From NCBI GenBank assembly GCA_910589415.1, contig OU342633.1:8594858-8658857 (forward strand): a DNA stretch of 64,000 bases, in the 5' to 3' direction. The translations under genes and the position numbers were made by a program. Source of the DNA: Malachius bipustulatus. Its lineage: Eukaryota > Arthropoda > Insecta > Coleoptera > Melyridae. A model generated the notes under the pieces. That model was not told where the DNA came from, ran no database searches, and saw nothing but the letters and a program-made list of their open reading frames with translations. Below, piece by piece: positions 10,745 to 22,261 of the stretch. Numbering within the stretch: position 1 is the stretch's first letter; every line of letters starts with the position of its first letter.

Positions 10745-11171
10745 CAATGATTTCATAGTTGTCAGGTAAGCAGTAAAACTTCAAAGTCTGCAAGTTAAGG
10801 AAAACGTGATGACTTTCTGCTACAGAGTGAGTGTATGCATGAGTGTTCGTCCCTCGGCCCTGGAAGTACTTTCCACACACCAAACAGGCGTAAACGTTTA
10901 TGCGAGTCAAAGAAACAGAACACAGTTTTTCAAAGTCGAAGTCCAAGTATTGTCTGTTGATAGTGTCCAGGTAGGGACACTGTCTGGGCGTTCTTGTATC
11001 TGAAAGTTAACAGAAGGGCTATGAAACATCTAAGTACTAGGATAATAAACCCAAGTGTAACAAGAAGTAATAATTTGTATACTAACAAATAGGTGGGCAC
11101 CTACCTATAATAGGTGGGGAAGATGAGTCTTCTTCAACCTTTACTTTCTTGTGAGGTGGTGAAAACGGCAT
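10745..11171 (-). CDS. USP39: USP39 / SAD1-like tri-snRNP protein, first two coding exons
   Basis: Exon 1 is 11171..11105 (22 codons plus one base, donor GTAGGTGC). Exon 2 is 10999..10745 (255 nt, acceptor TTTCAG, donor GTACGTAA). Together they give 107 residues. The conserved block 'CPYLDTINRQYLDFDFEKLC' leads into a zinc-finger UBP domain with 'NVYACLVCGKYFQGRG', 'HAYTHSV' and 'HHVFLNLQTLKFYCLP', the hallmark of USP39/Sad1p. That protein is a catalytically inactive ubiquitin-protease homologue needed for U4/U6.U5 tri-snRNP maintenance and splicing. The N-terminus is short and acidic/basic (MPFSPPHKKVKVEED). The splice phases agree (G + AT). The remaining exons, including the USP-fold domain, must lie beyond the left edge of the window. 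Confidence 0.93.
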
Positions 11172-11526
11172 GCTGAGCTTTTTCTAAAAATTGGTGATTT
11201 TGATTCCCTACCTATTTTTTGTACCTATTACTACAGCACTATGGGTACACTTAATTAAAATTATTTATTAACCTTGAATACTGCTGTAAGATTTATTAAA
11301 AGTAAGTACTTAAACTGCAACTGGAAGTTAGCAAAACTGCTCAAATATGAATCTCTGATGAATCTCACTCAAACCTCAAACCAAGCACAACAAAACTACA
11401 AAACAAATCATAATCTTAACCTTATAATCCTTCTTCTTCTTCTTCTTCTTTTCCCTCTGGACTCGGCCCGAGAGGGAGGGGTTAGCCGCGCTCGTAGGCT
11501 ACTTGGCCAGTCCGCCCAAGGGGTAC
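11172..11526. other. USP39 upstream region with (TTC)n
   Basis: The region upstream of the USP39 start codon, presumably containing its promoter; no clear TATA or initiator stands out. A TTC microsatellite lies at 11431-11451. GC-rich sequence at 11460-11520 (GGCCCGAGAGGGAGGGG) resembles the reverse complement of the LINE tail region near 15830-15850. Confidence 0.4.
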
Positions 11527-11688
11527 GTTCATAATAAACGCCGTGTGCACACGGCGACGCCCTAAACCGTTCATAATAGGTTTGTTCCAACACGCTATTT
11601 TTGTACGGTTCCGGAACCGTCACAGAACCGGTTAGATCGATTTTGTGCGCAAGCGCTAATATTGCACGGTTTCGTAACCGTGCTAAGG
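11527..11688. repeat. CACACGGCG/GTTGGAAC repeat family, copy 1
   Basis: Contains the 18-bp perfect palindrome CGCCGTGTGCACACGGCG at 11539-11556, then AATAGGTTTGTTCCAACA. Related sequence occurs in inverted orientation at about 14823-15085, and the terminal motif recurs at about 15722-15746. It abuts the left TIR of the element at 11689. Family unknown. Confidence 0.5.
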
Positions 11689-13852
11689 TACCCCAGTGGA
11701 AAAAATATATTGGTGCTATATTGGCTGAATATTGGTCGATATTGGTTAAATATTGATTACCTATATTGGGCCAATATCGAAGTGTTAACATTTTACAATA
11801 ATTAGCCAATATTGTTTTTCAATATTGGGCCAATTCTTCAAACCAATATTGGATACATATTGTACTGCCAATATTGGATAATTATAGGATTTTTAATATT
11901 GGATACATATTGTACTGTCAATATTGGATAACTATAGGACTTTAATATTGGACACATATTGTATTGCCAATATTGGATAATTATAGGACTTTAATATTGG
12001 ATCCATATTTTACTGCCAATTTTGGATAAGATCCCCCCCAGAGAATCAACATTATAGACTAATAAAAACATAATACTGCGTATAAAATGATGCGCTTTAA
12101 TCGTCAATAAATTTAGCATACCTAAGTTATAAGTACATTGTAATTATTGTAAAAAATAATTCCAAAATGTAGACACTATTTACAAAAACTAGACATTTTC
12201 TTCACGGTGGGCCCTCTTTAACACTCTTTCTCTCCGTCCACCTTCTCGATCGCCAGCAGTAGAAAAGCCAAGCTAACTCCCACTGACTTAAAAATGTTCG
12301 CCTCGGTTGCATCTTGAAACTTAACTTCTGAAAGAATATCACATGCATTAATTCAGGACATAATATTCATATAAAAAAAAAATGCCTACTTATGATACGT
12401 TTTGCCATATGGTTCGAGCTTTTTGGCGGGCACTGTATAATTTTTATAAAATTATTTGATAAATTTAATATTTATTATAAATATCCAAAATTTTTTATAA
12501 AAAGGATAGATTAAAATATAAAACTTGAAGTTAAATAAGATGTCAAAAAGTGTCATCAACGCTTCAGAAAATATAACAAGGGATAGGACCTACAGCTTGA
12601 AGAAAGAAAACATTCATTTATCAATAATTTTGAGCGTACCTAAGTATAAAGTTAGCACCGACATGTTTGGTTATCAGTTAACAAGGGACGTGCTGCAATG
12701 TGGCAAGGTGACAATATGCTGCACTGCCTGATGCGTTTAGAAAAATAGTCCGGGGGCATGGTTTTTGGTTTTTATGTAGCAACTTTTTCTAATATTAACT
12801 GTAATAAACATTTTTGCAATCTCCAAAGTTACCTACGACTTTATATAAAAAAATGTAGAAATGCATTGAACTCATGAAAACCAAACCCATGAACTCACGT
12901 AACTCGACAATTATTAATAATAGAATAATTAAAATAAATACTTACTTATAGTTCCAATTGGCACTGGATTCTTATTAGAATCTGCTCTCTAGTATAGTTA
13001 ACAAAAATATTATAACACAGTATCACAGTAACACAAGAAGTCAAGTAACTGATTGACTGAACTGAGCTGAGACTGAAATATGAATATTATGATTATGATG
13101 CATTTATGCATAGAGTGCCTGAAACAGATCACCAGATGCTGAGTTGATCTTATAAGGGTGTAAGGGAAGGGAAGAAGTGAGAAGGATGCAAGATGCAAGA
13201 TGCAACGGCAAAGAACAAAGAAGAAAGAAATAAGATGATGGAATCATTTGTTCACGTGAAGGGCGCATGTGGTTACCTACCTTGTAGGTATGGAATTTGA
13301 TATTATTGAACTCTAAAATTATGAACTAAAAATTTTGAAGACGACAAAAATAGTAGGACACGTATTTTAAAGTTTCCAAGTTTCAACTTTTCACTATGAT
13401 ACCTACCTATATTAATAAAAATAAACTTCGTCTATTTTTAATGTCATTATTTAATAGCAAAAATGCATTCATGTCAAATTTTTGTTGAAAAAAATTCAAA
13501 GATTATATCTGGCCCACATATAGGTATACATACCTATAAGCAAAAGTAATAATCGTTAAGAAATGAGGAATATTGAATAGAATTCAAAAATAATATTGGT
13601 CCAATATTACACCAATAATAGCGAGTTTAGATGTTGCAAAATCAATATTGGGGCAAGATTGATTTGCCAATATACGTTATATATCTAGAGAAGACATATA
13701 GCACCAATATTTAATTGCCAATATTGGCATCCAATTTCACTTTCTATATTGCGCCAATATAGTATAGGGATTGGTAATATTGGCCCAACCGATCAATATA
13801 GTACCAATATTTAGCCAATTTCTAGCCAATATTTATTTATTCTACTAGGGTA
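11689..13852. mobile_element. 2.2-kb element with TIRs and CCAATATTGG subterminal repeats
   Basis: The left end TACCCCAGTGGAAAAAATA matches the complement of the right end (TACCCTAGTAGAATAAATA). Both ends are packed with CCAATATTGG-type motifs (11700-12035 and 13575-13840). On the left these include about four tandem ~50-bp units reading AATATTGGATACATATTGTA (11841-12030). Dense short subterminal motifs like these are typical of transposase binding sites in DNA transposons. The target duplication is unclear (GG on both sides at most). It encloses the two-exon candidate gene described next. No transposase domain is recognised. Confidence 0.6.
12218..12988 (-). CDS. Two candidate 3'-terminal exons, unknown protein
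   Basis: A 43-nt exon at 12988..12946 (acceptor ACTAG, donor GTAAGTATT) and a terminal exon at 12327..12218 (acceptor TTTCAG, stop TAA at 12220..12218) join in phase 1. They give 'RADSNKNPVPIGTI' followed by 'KVKFQDATEANIFKSVGVSL' and 'AFLLLAIEKVDGEKEC'. The signals are good and the terminal exon is rich in coding-like codons, but I do not recognise the protein. Any upstream exons would have to lie to the right of 12988, and none is clear. It could be the C-terminus of a gene carried by the surrounding TIR element, or captured host exons. Confidence 0.45.
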
Positions 13853-14006
13853 GGCACGCGTTGGAACGGTTTTTGTGTACGCATCTGAGAGATCATCATC
13901 TTGAAACTAACCTTACTTTTTAATTTGCGTTTGTTATTGTTTTTCATTTTTGTTGCTTTCTACCAAACACCAAACTAAAAACAATTCTTCTACAATCAAT
14001 TTGAAA

Positions 14007-14510
14007 TGGAAGAAGATATAGGTATGCTTACATTTAAAATTGGTCTTTATTATTAGTTGATAATCAGAGGAGAATATATGATGCAGGTATCACTAAGGTA
14101 ACTTTTACACTTTTTATAATCTCATAATTATACTGTTTTATAAGCAAAATGCCATAAAAATTGATGTTTTTGACAAAACAATGTATTTTTAACATCATTT
14201 ATAAACAGTAAAATTTTATAAAACAGTAAAAGTTTGAGATTAGGTAGGTACAATAAATGTATCAAATGTATTTTTACACACTTTGTAATCTCAAAATTTA
14301 CTGTTTTATAAATTAAAATAATGTCACAAATACATTGTTATTTTGTCAAAAACATCAATTTTTATGGTATTTTGCTTATAAAACTGTAATTTTGAAATTA
14401 CAAAATGTCTAAAAATTACCTTAGTGATACCTGCATCATATTCTCCTGATTATCAACTAATAACAAAGACCAATTTTAAATGTAAGCAGCACACCTATAT
14501 CTTCTTTTAT
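14007..14510. mobile_element. Foldback element of ~500 bp
   Basis: The left arm (AGAAGATATAGGTATGCTTAC, AAAATTGGTCTTTATTATTAG, GATGCAGGTATCACTAAGG) returns in complement at 14400-14510, and the centre is near 14258. Internal A/T-rich segments (ACTGTTTTATAAGCAAAATG) resemble the interior of the 20835-21039 element, suggesting one family. No ORF. Confidence 0.8.
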
Positions 14511-14822
14511 CTTATATTTCGTTTTTACAATACCTACCTTTAAAAAAAGAAATTGCGTTTATATATTTTTTATTAATAAAAAACCATTCATTTCCTTATG
14601 CTGCCCGTGTTAAATTTCAGCTTTTTGCCTACAATGGTAGCTATCTCTGTCATTTGCTTTGGCTTCTCAATTTCGCCGTCTCTCTTTAATGTTGTCACCA
14701 CTTGAAAGCACAATTTAGTGTAGCGAGATTTTATCCAGTAGTACTACTATAAAATCTATGACAGAAACAGAGAACTAACCTAAAACAAATCCCAAAATCT
14801 AACAAACGGACTAATGCGCAAG

Positions 14823-15085
14823 TCAGTCCATAGCGTACGAAGCTTGAAGCGAGTATCGATATGACCGTACGAAAATCGATCCGCGAATGGTCCCTAACTC
14901 TGTTGGAACGCCAACAGGATCGTCCAGTAAATCGTCACGAGTTCGTTGGAACGCTTTTCTCTTTCTGCGCATGATCTGGACGGTACAATGTACGGTTTTC
15001 GCGTATGTTGGAACAAACCTAATAACATTGGGTAAACAGTTACACCGTTCAGAATGAACGCCGTGTGATCGCACGGTAGACAACT
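14823..15085 (-). repeat. CACACGGCG/GTTGGAAC repeat family, copy 2
   Basis: Reads in the opposite orientation to 11527-11688: TGTTGGAACAAACCTAATAA then GAACGCCGTGTG. The octamer GTTGGAAC appears three times (about 14902, 14945 and 15007). An overlapping minus-strand open stretch of 86 codons appears to be a by-product of the repeat. Family unknown. Confidence 0.45.
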
Positions 15086-15940
15086 TTTCATCCCAAGAAA
15101 TTATATGGATGAAAAACGCCCGTCATGCGCAGTAGCAAAAAAGGATCGGTTCGTGATTTATTAAATATGAAATTATGAAATATTATTAGGTTAGAAATTA
15201 TTGGAGAATGGAGATGTAGAAATATAATCTGATTCAAGTTCGATTTGATAATTAGGTATTGTTTGTTCCACCGTCCGTTTTTGGTTTTAATTAGGTATAT
15301 TATTTGTTGTGTGGATAGTTTTGTTAAAATACCTATCAACCTAAATAAATGGAAAACATAAAATATAAGCCTCTAATGAGTACAGAGTCACATTCATCAT
15401 CACTATCTTCGAAGTCATCATAAAAATCTGATATATTATAATAATTATAAACGAAGCTACAATTGCTACCTTTTTTAATATTCAGATCAATTTTAATTTC
15501 CTGACCGAAAGCTGTTATATATAAATTAAAATAAATTATAACATCAACATTCAATGACGAACGAGAAATTACGACTCGCGTGATTGAAAAAGTATTTATT
15601 ACTGATTTGTTAATGAAAAAATTAGGTTACGTACAACTACTATCGAAAACTTCTCTGAGAGCGTTCACTTTAAAACAACACACCAGAGGAACGCTCGATA
15701 ATTCGCCCGGTAGGTTGTTTATCATTCACACGGCGTTTATTATGAACGCACTCCTGGAGTTTGGGTCGGTGTTGATTGGAATGTTGAGAAATTTGTCCAG
15801 GGAAGCCTCAATTAAGAGGGTCGAAGGCTTTTCCTCTCCTCCCTCGGACCTGTAGATTACCTATTTAATGATTGATTTGTTCATTATGTTTGTTATGGTT
15901 TAACTTCGGCTAAGAGTGAGTGGGAGGATTGTGATTTGGT

Positions 15941-16231
15941 TTAGATTTCTATGTTAGCTGAATTAATGAAATTTGTTATGGAGGAAATAGAGTTTGAAGA
16001 GACATGTTCAAAGAAAAGGGAATGAAGCCCAAAGGGGTTTTGAGAAAACGTAGGAGCAATTTTGTTGTGAAATTGTTTAATCTTGTTTTCTATGTTCTTA
16101 CAAGTAAAAAAGTAGTGAAAGACATCCCCTATTTCTCCACAGCTACATCTATCTGAGGCGGAGGCACGGTGGTAGAAGTATAGGTGAGCCGACTGCCGTC
16201 TTATAAGCAGGCCTCTCGCTGTCCTCAAACC
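15941..16231 (-). pseudogene. C-terminal fragment of a non-LTR retrotransposon ORF2
   Basis: A 95-codon open stretch on the minus strand encodes 'SAHLYFYHRASASDRCSCGE' and 'DVFHYFFTCKNIENK'. The CxC...HxxxxC pattern is the zinc-knuckle-like tail found after the RT domain of several jockey/R1-type LINE proteins. No RT domain lies upstream (to the right), so this is a 5'-truncated relic. The sequence from 15770 to 15940 is probably its 3' UTR, with a GGTCCGAGGGAGGAGAGG segment. Confidence 0.6.
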
Positions 16232-17300
16232 TGTAACAGCTCACGTGCGAGAGAGAACGCGCAGAACGGCCCAGATCTCCCAGTCTAGTGCACTGTGCTG
16301 AATATGCTGAACGTTGCTCTTCGTTGCATTTTGATGATTTTTTATAGTTTTCTGTTTTATTTCGTGATCTGTTGTTCGTGATATTTCAACATGGGATGGA
16401 AATGCTGTGTTCCTAATTGTAATTCGGGTTATAAAAGCTGCAAAGAATATCCATAATCCATAAATAGCAATCGTTCTAACTGTTATTGCTATTTAATTGT
16501 TTTTATTTAATTAAAGCCTTCTGATTAGTTTTTTGATATTTCTTTTAAGCGATTTTGATTTTATTAATCTCGATGCATTGAAAAAAAAGTCGAATTTTTT
16601 CGGTCATTTTAGCACCATATTACAGTTTTTTATCGCTGGCGCCCGAACTAATTTTTATTTATGAAACTGATTATACCATTCCGTGGTATAATATAATATC
16701 AATTACACAAATCCTCTAAGTTTCAATTTTTTATCTTTAAAATTAACCTCTATTTCGGGGGTGGACACGAGTGATGGACCAGCCTGTAGAGATGATGTCA
16801 TATACCTAGGCATGCAACTTTTTATTTCATAAAATTGTTATTAGATTAATACATAAATATTATACCTATACAATAGATGGGTAGATAGGTATTTATTATA
16901 ATTATTGCCAATAAACGATTATTATGTAGACTAATTAGGTAACGAGTTTCTTTAAAAAACACCTTCAAAGAATTCCCTATCGACGGACGCGCTGCTATAG
17001 TTTATGCGTTCATTTTCTCTGGCATATTTGGCATGTATTTATTTAATAGAGAAAAAATATCTTACAAGTATCATATCTAGAATTATTATAATGAAGAATG
17101 ACATAGTTCCTTTCCATAAAAAAACTCGTGAACATTAAGGCTGAAAATTGTCAAAAATAATCAAAATACAACACAGCATTCCATTGCAGCTGTAGGTAGA
17201 TACAGTGCGCTAGACTGAACCGATCGGCCGCTTGACGCTTTCTCTGTCGCACAGTAGTAGCGTTGCACGTTCGAGGACAATTTCACAGCAGCGTTGGAGT
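16225..17300. repeat. Inverted copies of a THAP-gene 5' region
   Basis: Sequence upstream of the THAP start (GTGCGAGAGAGAACGCGC, CCCAGTCTAGTGCACTGTG, TTGCATTTTGATGATTTTT; about 16245-16350) recurs as a diverged reverse complement at about 17120-17260. The arms are about 130 bp and enclose about 750 bp of AT-rich sequence. This may be the two ends of a P-like element or an inverted promoter duplication. Confidence 0.45.
16391..16456 (+). pseudogene. THAP-domain N-terminus, stopped after 21 codons
   Basis: ATG at 16391 opens 'MGWKCCVPNCNSGYKS', the start of a C2CH THAP zinc finger (CxxxxC arrangement 'CCVPNC'). TAA follows at 16454-16456. THAP domains bind DNA in P-element transposases and host factors. 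No continuation of the domain (the later Trp, His and Cys) is visible nearby, and no convincing splice donor precedes the stop. It is therefore either a broken first exon or a captured 5' end. A diverged inverted copy of its upstream sequence lies at about 17100-17300. Confidence 0.55.
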
Positions 17301-18492
17301 ACCTGTGTATCTTTTACCGTGGGCGGAGGCCTTGATTTTGTGTAGGTGGTAAGGGACAGCGCAGTAGTTATGTTGTTACAACTAATGTATTTCGCAGTAC
17401 ATTTGGTTGCTAGCCATTTCCTTCTGAAATGTAATGGAATTTGACCACTTTCCGATATTTAATGTCTTAACCTAACCCCTAACCTAATGAGTTCTTCTTC
17501 TTCTTCTTCTCTCCTGTAGCCAACACCACCTAAACAATAGCCATATAGATCTAGGAAATATAATGGACCGATTGTTGTCAATGCCTTTACTGTACTAAAT
17601 TTGTTGCCAGTGTATGGTAGGCAACCAACATTTCTTGTAAGGGCAAAAATACCTACTAAATATTATGGAGAAATAATACGAAATTATTTTTTGTTTTGTT
17701 TTTATTACACATATTTTATAGTAAGAACATGGTTATTTTTAAAAATTATAAGAAAATAAATGCATAAAAAATAATAATAACAGTAATAACACTTTATTAC
17801 TTGTTTTTTGTTTTTATTGGGAAATCCTCATACAATCATGATACCTATCTATTTTTGTAACAATTATTATTATCATTATTCTGCAAACAAAACATTTTTC
17901 TTTATCGGATGTCAAGAACAAAAAAAGTTAAATTAAATTCCAACCTATAGATAGTTCGAATTTATTTTGTTTCCTATACGTGGTTTTCATAGTAACCGTC
18001 CAGTTTGTCTAAACACTCCATCCCGCATAAATAAGTATATACGTCAACATTGGTTTTGAATGAGAATTAAATGCACAGCACAGAGGTTTAGAATGTCATT
18101 ACGTGAATAAATTTTATATGTAGTTGTCAGTGGCTCTCAAACTGACGTAAGCGGTTCAATTCATTGTTTGAATGATTCCTTCAATAATTTACGCTCGTTC
18201 ACAACTTGACAATTAATTGTTTGACATTTTCTGGTGAAATTAAAAATATTAATTCGGACGGTTAGTGTGACGTCACATCTGACTTTTTAAAGTTAATCCT
18301 ACTATACAAAAATATACAATTGTTTACTGATTTTTAAATAAAATTAATTTTGTAAATTTGTGACGAATACGTATACATCTTCTTAATTTCTATTCTTATT
18401 TAAATAATGAATTCGTATTGTAAAATATATTTTTAAAATTATATGAATTAATTAACTGCACAAATGATTGTTCAAGGGATCTTGGTCTAAAA
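17301..18492. other. Stretch without recognisable features
   Basis: AT-rich intergenic sequence with no credible exon. It contains a short TTC microsatellite at about 17494-17510 and a purine/pyrimidine-poor tract up to 18490. Confidence 0.5.
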
Positions 18493-18494
18493 TA

Positions 18495-19035
18495 CAGGGT
18501 GTTAGTTAAGTACGGGGTCAAACTCCAAGGGGTGCTTCCTTGAGTGATTTTAAGAAGAAAAGTTCAAATAAACATGGGTCCGAAAATGCACATTTTTCAA
18601 GATACAACTCAATAAACTTTTATTTTTTTTTCTCGAAAACAAAGCAAGATATGAAAAAAACTCAAGCAAGAGATAAAATAGTTGTATTTCTAGTTGCTTA
18701 ATTCGAAAAAAATAGAAAATTTAAAAAAAGTCAGTGGCGCCCAATTTTTTAATCAAAAATATTAGTTAGACTGTTTTCCGGGACGCCACTGGAATTAATA
18801 ATTTTAATCTAATTGGGGCTAAACCCTCTTGTTATTACAAACAGAACTGCCAAATTTCAACAAAATTGATTGGAAGAGTTTAGATATTCACGAACATTCG
18901 AATTTTTTTTAAGTTTGACACCCTGTATCTTGAAAAATATGCATTTTCGGACCCATGTTTATTTGAACTTTTCTTCTTAAAATCACTCAAGGAAGCACCC
19001 CTTGGAGTTTGGCCCCGTACTTAACTAACACCCTG
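18495..19035. mobile_element. TA-flanked MITE with ~110-bp TIRs
   Basis: Begins CAGGGTGTTAGTTAAGTACG and ends with its complement. TA lies on both sides (18493-18494 and 19036-19037), as in Tc1/mariner-type insertions. The inverted repeats extend about 110 bp (through AACATGGGTCCGAAAATGCA), and the 320-bp middle has no ORF. One of several CAGGGTG-ended families in the window. Confidence 0.88.
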
Positions 19036-19530
19036 TATATGCAGATTTAAACTCTGAAAAAGTTTAGTCGAATCATCAATAATTATCTTTTTTGCTAAAA
19101 TTTTTAATTAATAATATTTTTGGTCTCATGATTTTGGAACAATCACTCTAAAAACTTTTTCTGCAATGCTACAAATTACATAGACGTCATTATGTGGTAT
19201 AATACAATCCTCCTCGGTTTTTCCTAGTGATCAGACGACAATTAATTGTAATTATTATTAATTTCAACAACTGACAACAAAAACAGCTACGGCAAGATTG
19301 GCAATGGATAACACTAAGTATATTCTTCATTACAAATCCCGAGATGTAACTTATTACATTATTAATTATAATTAAAGTGTTTGTTATCAATTTAAAATTA
19401 AATTATTTAAAAATTCTTCATTTAAATATATATCATCTTGATTTTACAATTAAATCATTTATTTTTGATTTATTTGTGCTAGGCACTGATAACATGCTTA
19501 GGCTCTTGAGATGTGCAATTAGCCGAAGAT

Positions 19531-19570
19531 GATGTTGCTTTCGAATTTTATTTTATTTCTTCATCAGGGC
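19531..19570 (-). ncRNA. Hammerhead-ribozyme-like motif (Penelope-type remnant)
   Basis: On the minus strand CCCTGATGAAG is followed, after a weak stem-loop, by TTCGAAAGC. This supplies the hammerhead cores CUGAUGA and GAAA in correct order and spacing. Penelope-like retroelements carry such minimal hammerheads in their terminal repeats. The stem III and cleavage-site part (GCAAC) departs from consensus, so it is probably decayed. Confidence 0.45.
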
Positions 19571-19728
19571 TATATAGAAGTCGAAATTAAAATCTAAGTT
19601 CTTATAAATTGTTAATCATATAAGACTTGTAAATTCAACAGCAATAAAAACGATATAATAATAAATCATAGTAATTAAATTTTCATTCTAATTTGAGCCA
19701 AAATGATGAAAATTTTCATAAGTTTTTT

Positions 19729-19875
19729 CTAATATTGTCCCGTATCGTTATGTTCAAATTTTTTGAGCATATAGTAGGCTTAATTTTGAGCCCAATAAAC
19801 CCAAATCTGGCAGGTCTATCTTTACTCGTTACGAAGTTACAGGCCTAAGAAAATTATGACTAGTAAATAACAATG

Positions 19876-19912
<37 letters not shown>

Positions 19913-20262
19913 TGTCTTTATTCCACAAAATTCCACATACAAAATAATCCATGCAAAATGAAAAAAAAAATCAAATTAGTGGATAAGGCGAAGGCCAGAT
20001 AGCATATCAAGAATTGATATGCCCCTGCTCTCCTTGACCTTGATTCAAATGCCTTGTAAAAAGATGTGATCAATAAAATAAGCTTTATGTGGTTTTCAAA
20101 GTTAAATCTAGTATTTACTAGACATTATTTTCTTAGGCCTCTAACTTATTCGTAATGAATGCAGATAGACCTGCCACTTTTGGGTTTTTTAGGCTTAGGA
20201 ATAAGCCTACTATATGCTCACAAGATTTGAACATAACGATACGGGACACCCTAGTATATTAG
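19729..20262. mobile_element. Foldback element with an internal LINE-like (TAA)n tail
   Basis: The left arm (TCCCGTATCGTTATGTTCAAA, GCAGGTCTATCTTTACTCGTTACG) returns in complement at 20110-20262; arms are about 140 bp with small indels. The interior holds (TAA)n at 19879-19911 followed by CATGTCTTTATTCC, which on the minus strand reads as AATAAAGACATG plus a (TTA)n tail, probably a LINE 3' end in opposite orientation. Confidence 0.65.
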
Positions 20263-20834
20263 TTCAAAAAATTTTCTAAAACGACTGCATTTCCAAATAA
20301 TTCCTAATATCATTAAAAAATATTACATAATAGATAACTATTTATTACAATTACAGAGATAAAATGTTTTACTTAGCTACGAAAAGAATATATCTGTTAA
20401 TTTTAATACACACGATTTACACAATTATTATAAGCTGCACCCCAGCAAACACAGTTACATAATCGCAATAAAATAATTATATACCCTTGCGACCAACTTG
20501 ATCTCTGGGATATACTATGTAACGTCAATGTAAATTGCCAGTGACTCACAATGTCCCACTCGATGCGCACATTTATAGTATATACTTGTTACGTTATCAA
20601 AGGATGTTGGTAGTATATTACGAGATTATGTTCTATGTATGTTCAATGTAGTCTTGTAGAGATGTCACGGATAGGTAACAGTGATGAATATAGTATATTT
20701 ATTTTGACATTTCCATTATATATACAGTCAATATTAGATATGTATCACATGGTCATTCACAGTTTATTGAAAGTTTCATACCAGTGATGCAAAATTTGTA
20801 TTGCATGGATTTCACATTTTATAGTAAATAATCG
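20263..20834. other. Stretch without recognisable features
   Basis: AT-rich. No ORF, TIR or RNA gene could be supported on either strand. Confidence 0.5.
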
Positions 20835-21039
20835 GGGCTATGATGTATCAACTTATGTAATTTATACACATTATCTAATCACAAAATTATACTGTTTTAT
20901 AAATGAAATGTCATAAAAGTTAGTGTTTTTTTTTATACAAAATAACAATATGTAGTTTTGACATGTTCGTTATTAAAGTAGTATAATTTAAAGATTATAT
21001 TAATGTGTAAAAATTACATAAATTGATACATCATAGCCC
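20835..21039. mobile_element. 205-bp MITE
   Basis: Begins GGGCTATGATGTATCAACTT and ends with its near-complement. TIRs are about 40 bp (one A/T mismatch pair and a few others). The AT-rich interior contains ACTGTTTTATAAATGAAATG, similar to the interior of 14007-14510. No ORF. Confidence 0.75.
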
Positions 21040-21731
21040 TGAATATCTCTGCGATACCTATAATACCTGCCCACTATCACTGAATTAATTTTAGCCCTTA
21101 TTTGTGGGATATAGGTCTCTTAACAATATTAAAAAAATTGATATTACACCAAGTTTCAGCTCTGATTCGAGCCGATGTTCACCTGAAGTTTTATTTGAAA
21201 AATTTATGTCATTTGATTGTTAATTAGGTATGAAAAAAAAGAACTTTCAAATAATAAAACTCACAGTTAACAACGCTCGACTCAGGAGTCAAAATGTACT
21301 CAATTTTAAGTCTTGTTAATTTTTAATATTCTTAAGTAAACCTTAAATCCATAAATAAAAACTAAAATTATATAAGAGAAATTTGTTCAAGAAATACAGG
21401 CACCTCTTAAATAATATAAAATATATCAATTTCATAGATAGGTATACAAATCAATTAAAGAATGGAATGAAAAAAATCACATTTTATTAAATTAAAGGTA
21501 CATTAAATTAAAGAACAAACATTGTAAATAAACTATAAAAAAATATTAGTCTTATAAAAAATAAATAAATGCATGAATCTCTTACATAAGAAAACAATGC
21601 ATATCCTCTTGTAAAATCCTCTTAAAAAAAAACAAATAGATGTTTTAACAGAAATACATAATTCTCTTGTAATAATATATTTTGTTATATGATGAGATAT
21701 TTAAAAGTGCATTTTTTAAGGATTTCCCTGC

Positions 21732-22162
21732 TCAGTATTTTTTTTTATTTTCTCTATCTTCCCTTTGTTTGGCATGTCTGAACCAGTCCGCACAGACCGC
21801 TTCGAATTCCTTTTCGCTCAGATTATGGTAGATTGAGAGTATTGTATCTACAAAACTTCAAATTAAGGTAAATATTATTCTATGAAGAAAACATTCTCCC
21901 TTTACAGGGAATAAGTACCATAGGGCCGGTCTCATAACAATGTTAAAAGTCGCTTCAAAGTATTGTTAAAATCAATCCTAACCAAGATTAAATTGAAATT
22001 TTAAAGAGACTCTAATTTTATTACGATAATGGCCACTACATTAGACTATACTTACTATTAGTAGGTATAATAATAGGTATTATGCATTGACGACTGTAAA
22101 GTAACTTACGACCTCTCATTGGCAGGTACGCTAAACTCATCGTTAACCTTTAACATAAACAT
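21732..22162 (-). CDS. Candidate two-exon microprotein (58 aa), unknown
   Basis: Exon a, 22162..22110, starts at the first ATG after an in-frame stop and ends at a GTAAGT donor. Exon b, 21855..21732, follows a 254-nt intron and ends at TGA. The joint is in phase 2 and gives 'MFMLKVNDEFSVPANER' then 'SFVDTILSIYHNLSEKEFEA' then 'VCADWFRHAKQREDRENKKK'. The polypyrimidine tract of the acceptor (AATTTGAAG) is weak. The protein is acidic to basic and likely helical in its second half. I do not recognise a family. CpG-rich sequence lies just upstream (22262-22432), a plausible promoter. Confidence 0.4.
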
Positions 22163-22261
22163 CTTTAAAATATGAAATTAACTGTAACCGTGAGAGAGTT
22201 ATTATTAATTTCAATCCGTTTGTGATGATTCAATTTTTTTATTTCGTCACATAATTCACAG

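Noticed and set aside
11408..11809. 133-codon minus-strand ORF with an arginine run
   Set aside because: It crosses a TTC microsatellite, a repeat family and a transposon TIR; the Arg run is the microsatellite in translation.
14823..15091. Minus-strand ORF with 'KRKAFQRTRDDLLDDPVG'
   Set aside because: It overlaps a dispersed repeat whose GTTGGAAC words generate the apparent protein; no splice or domain support.
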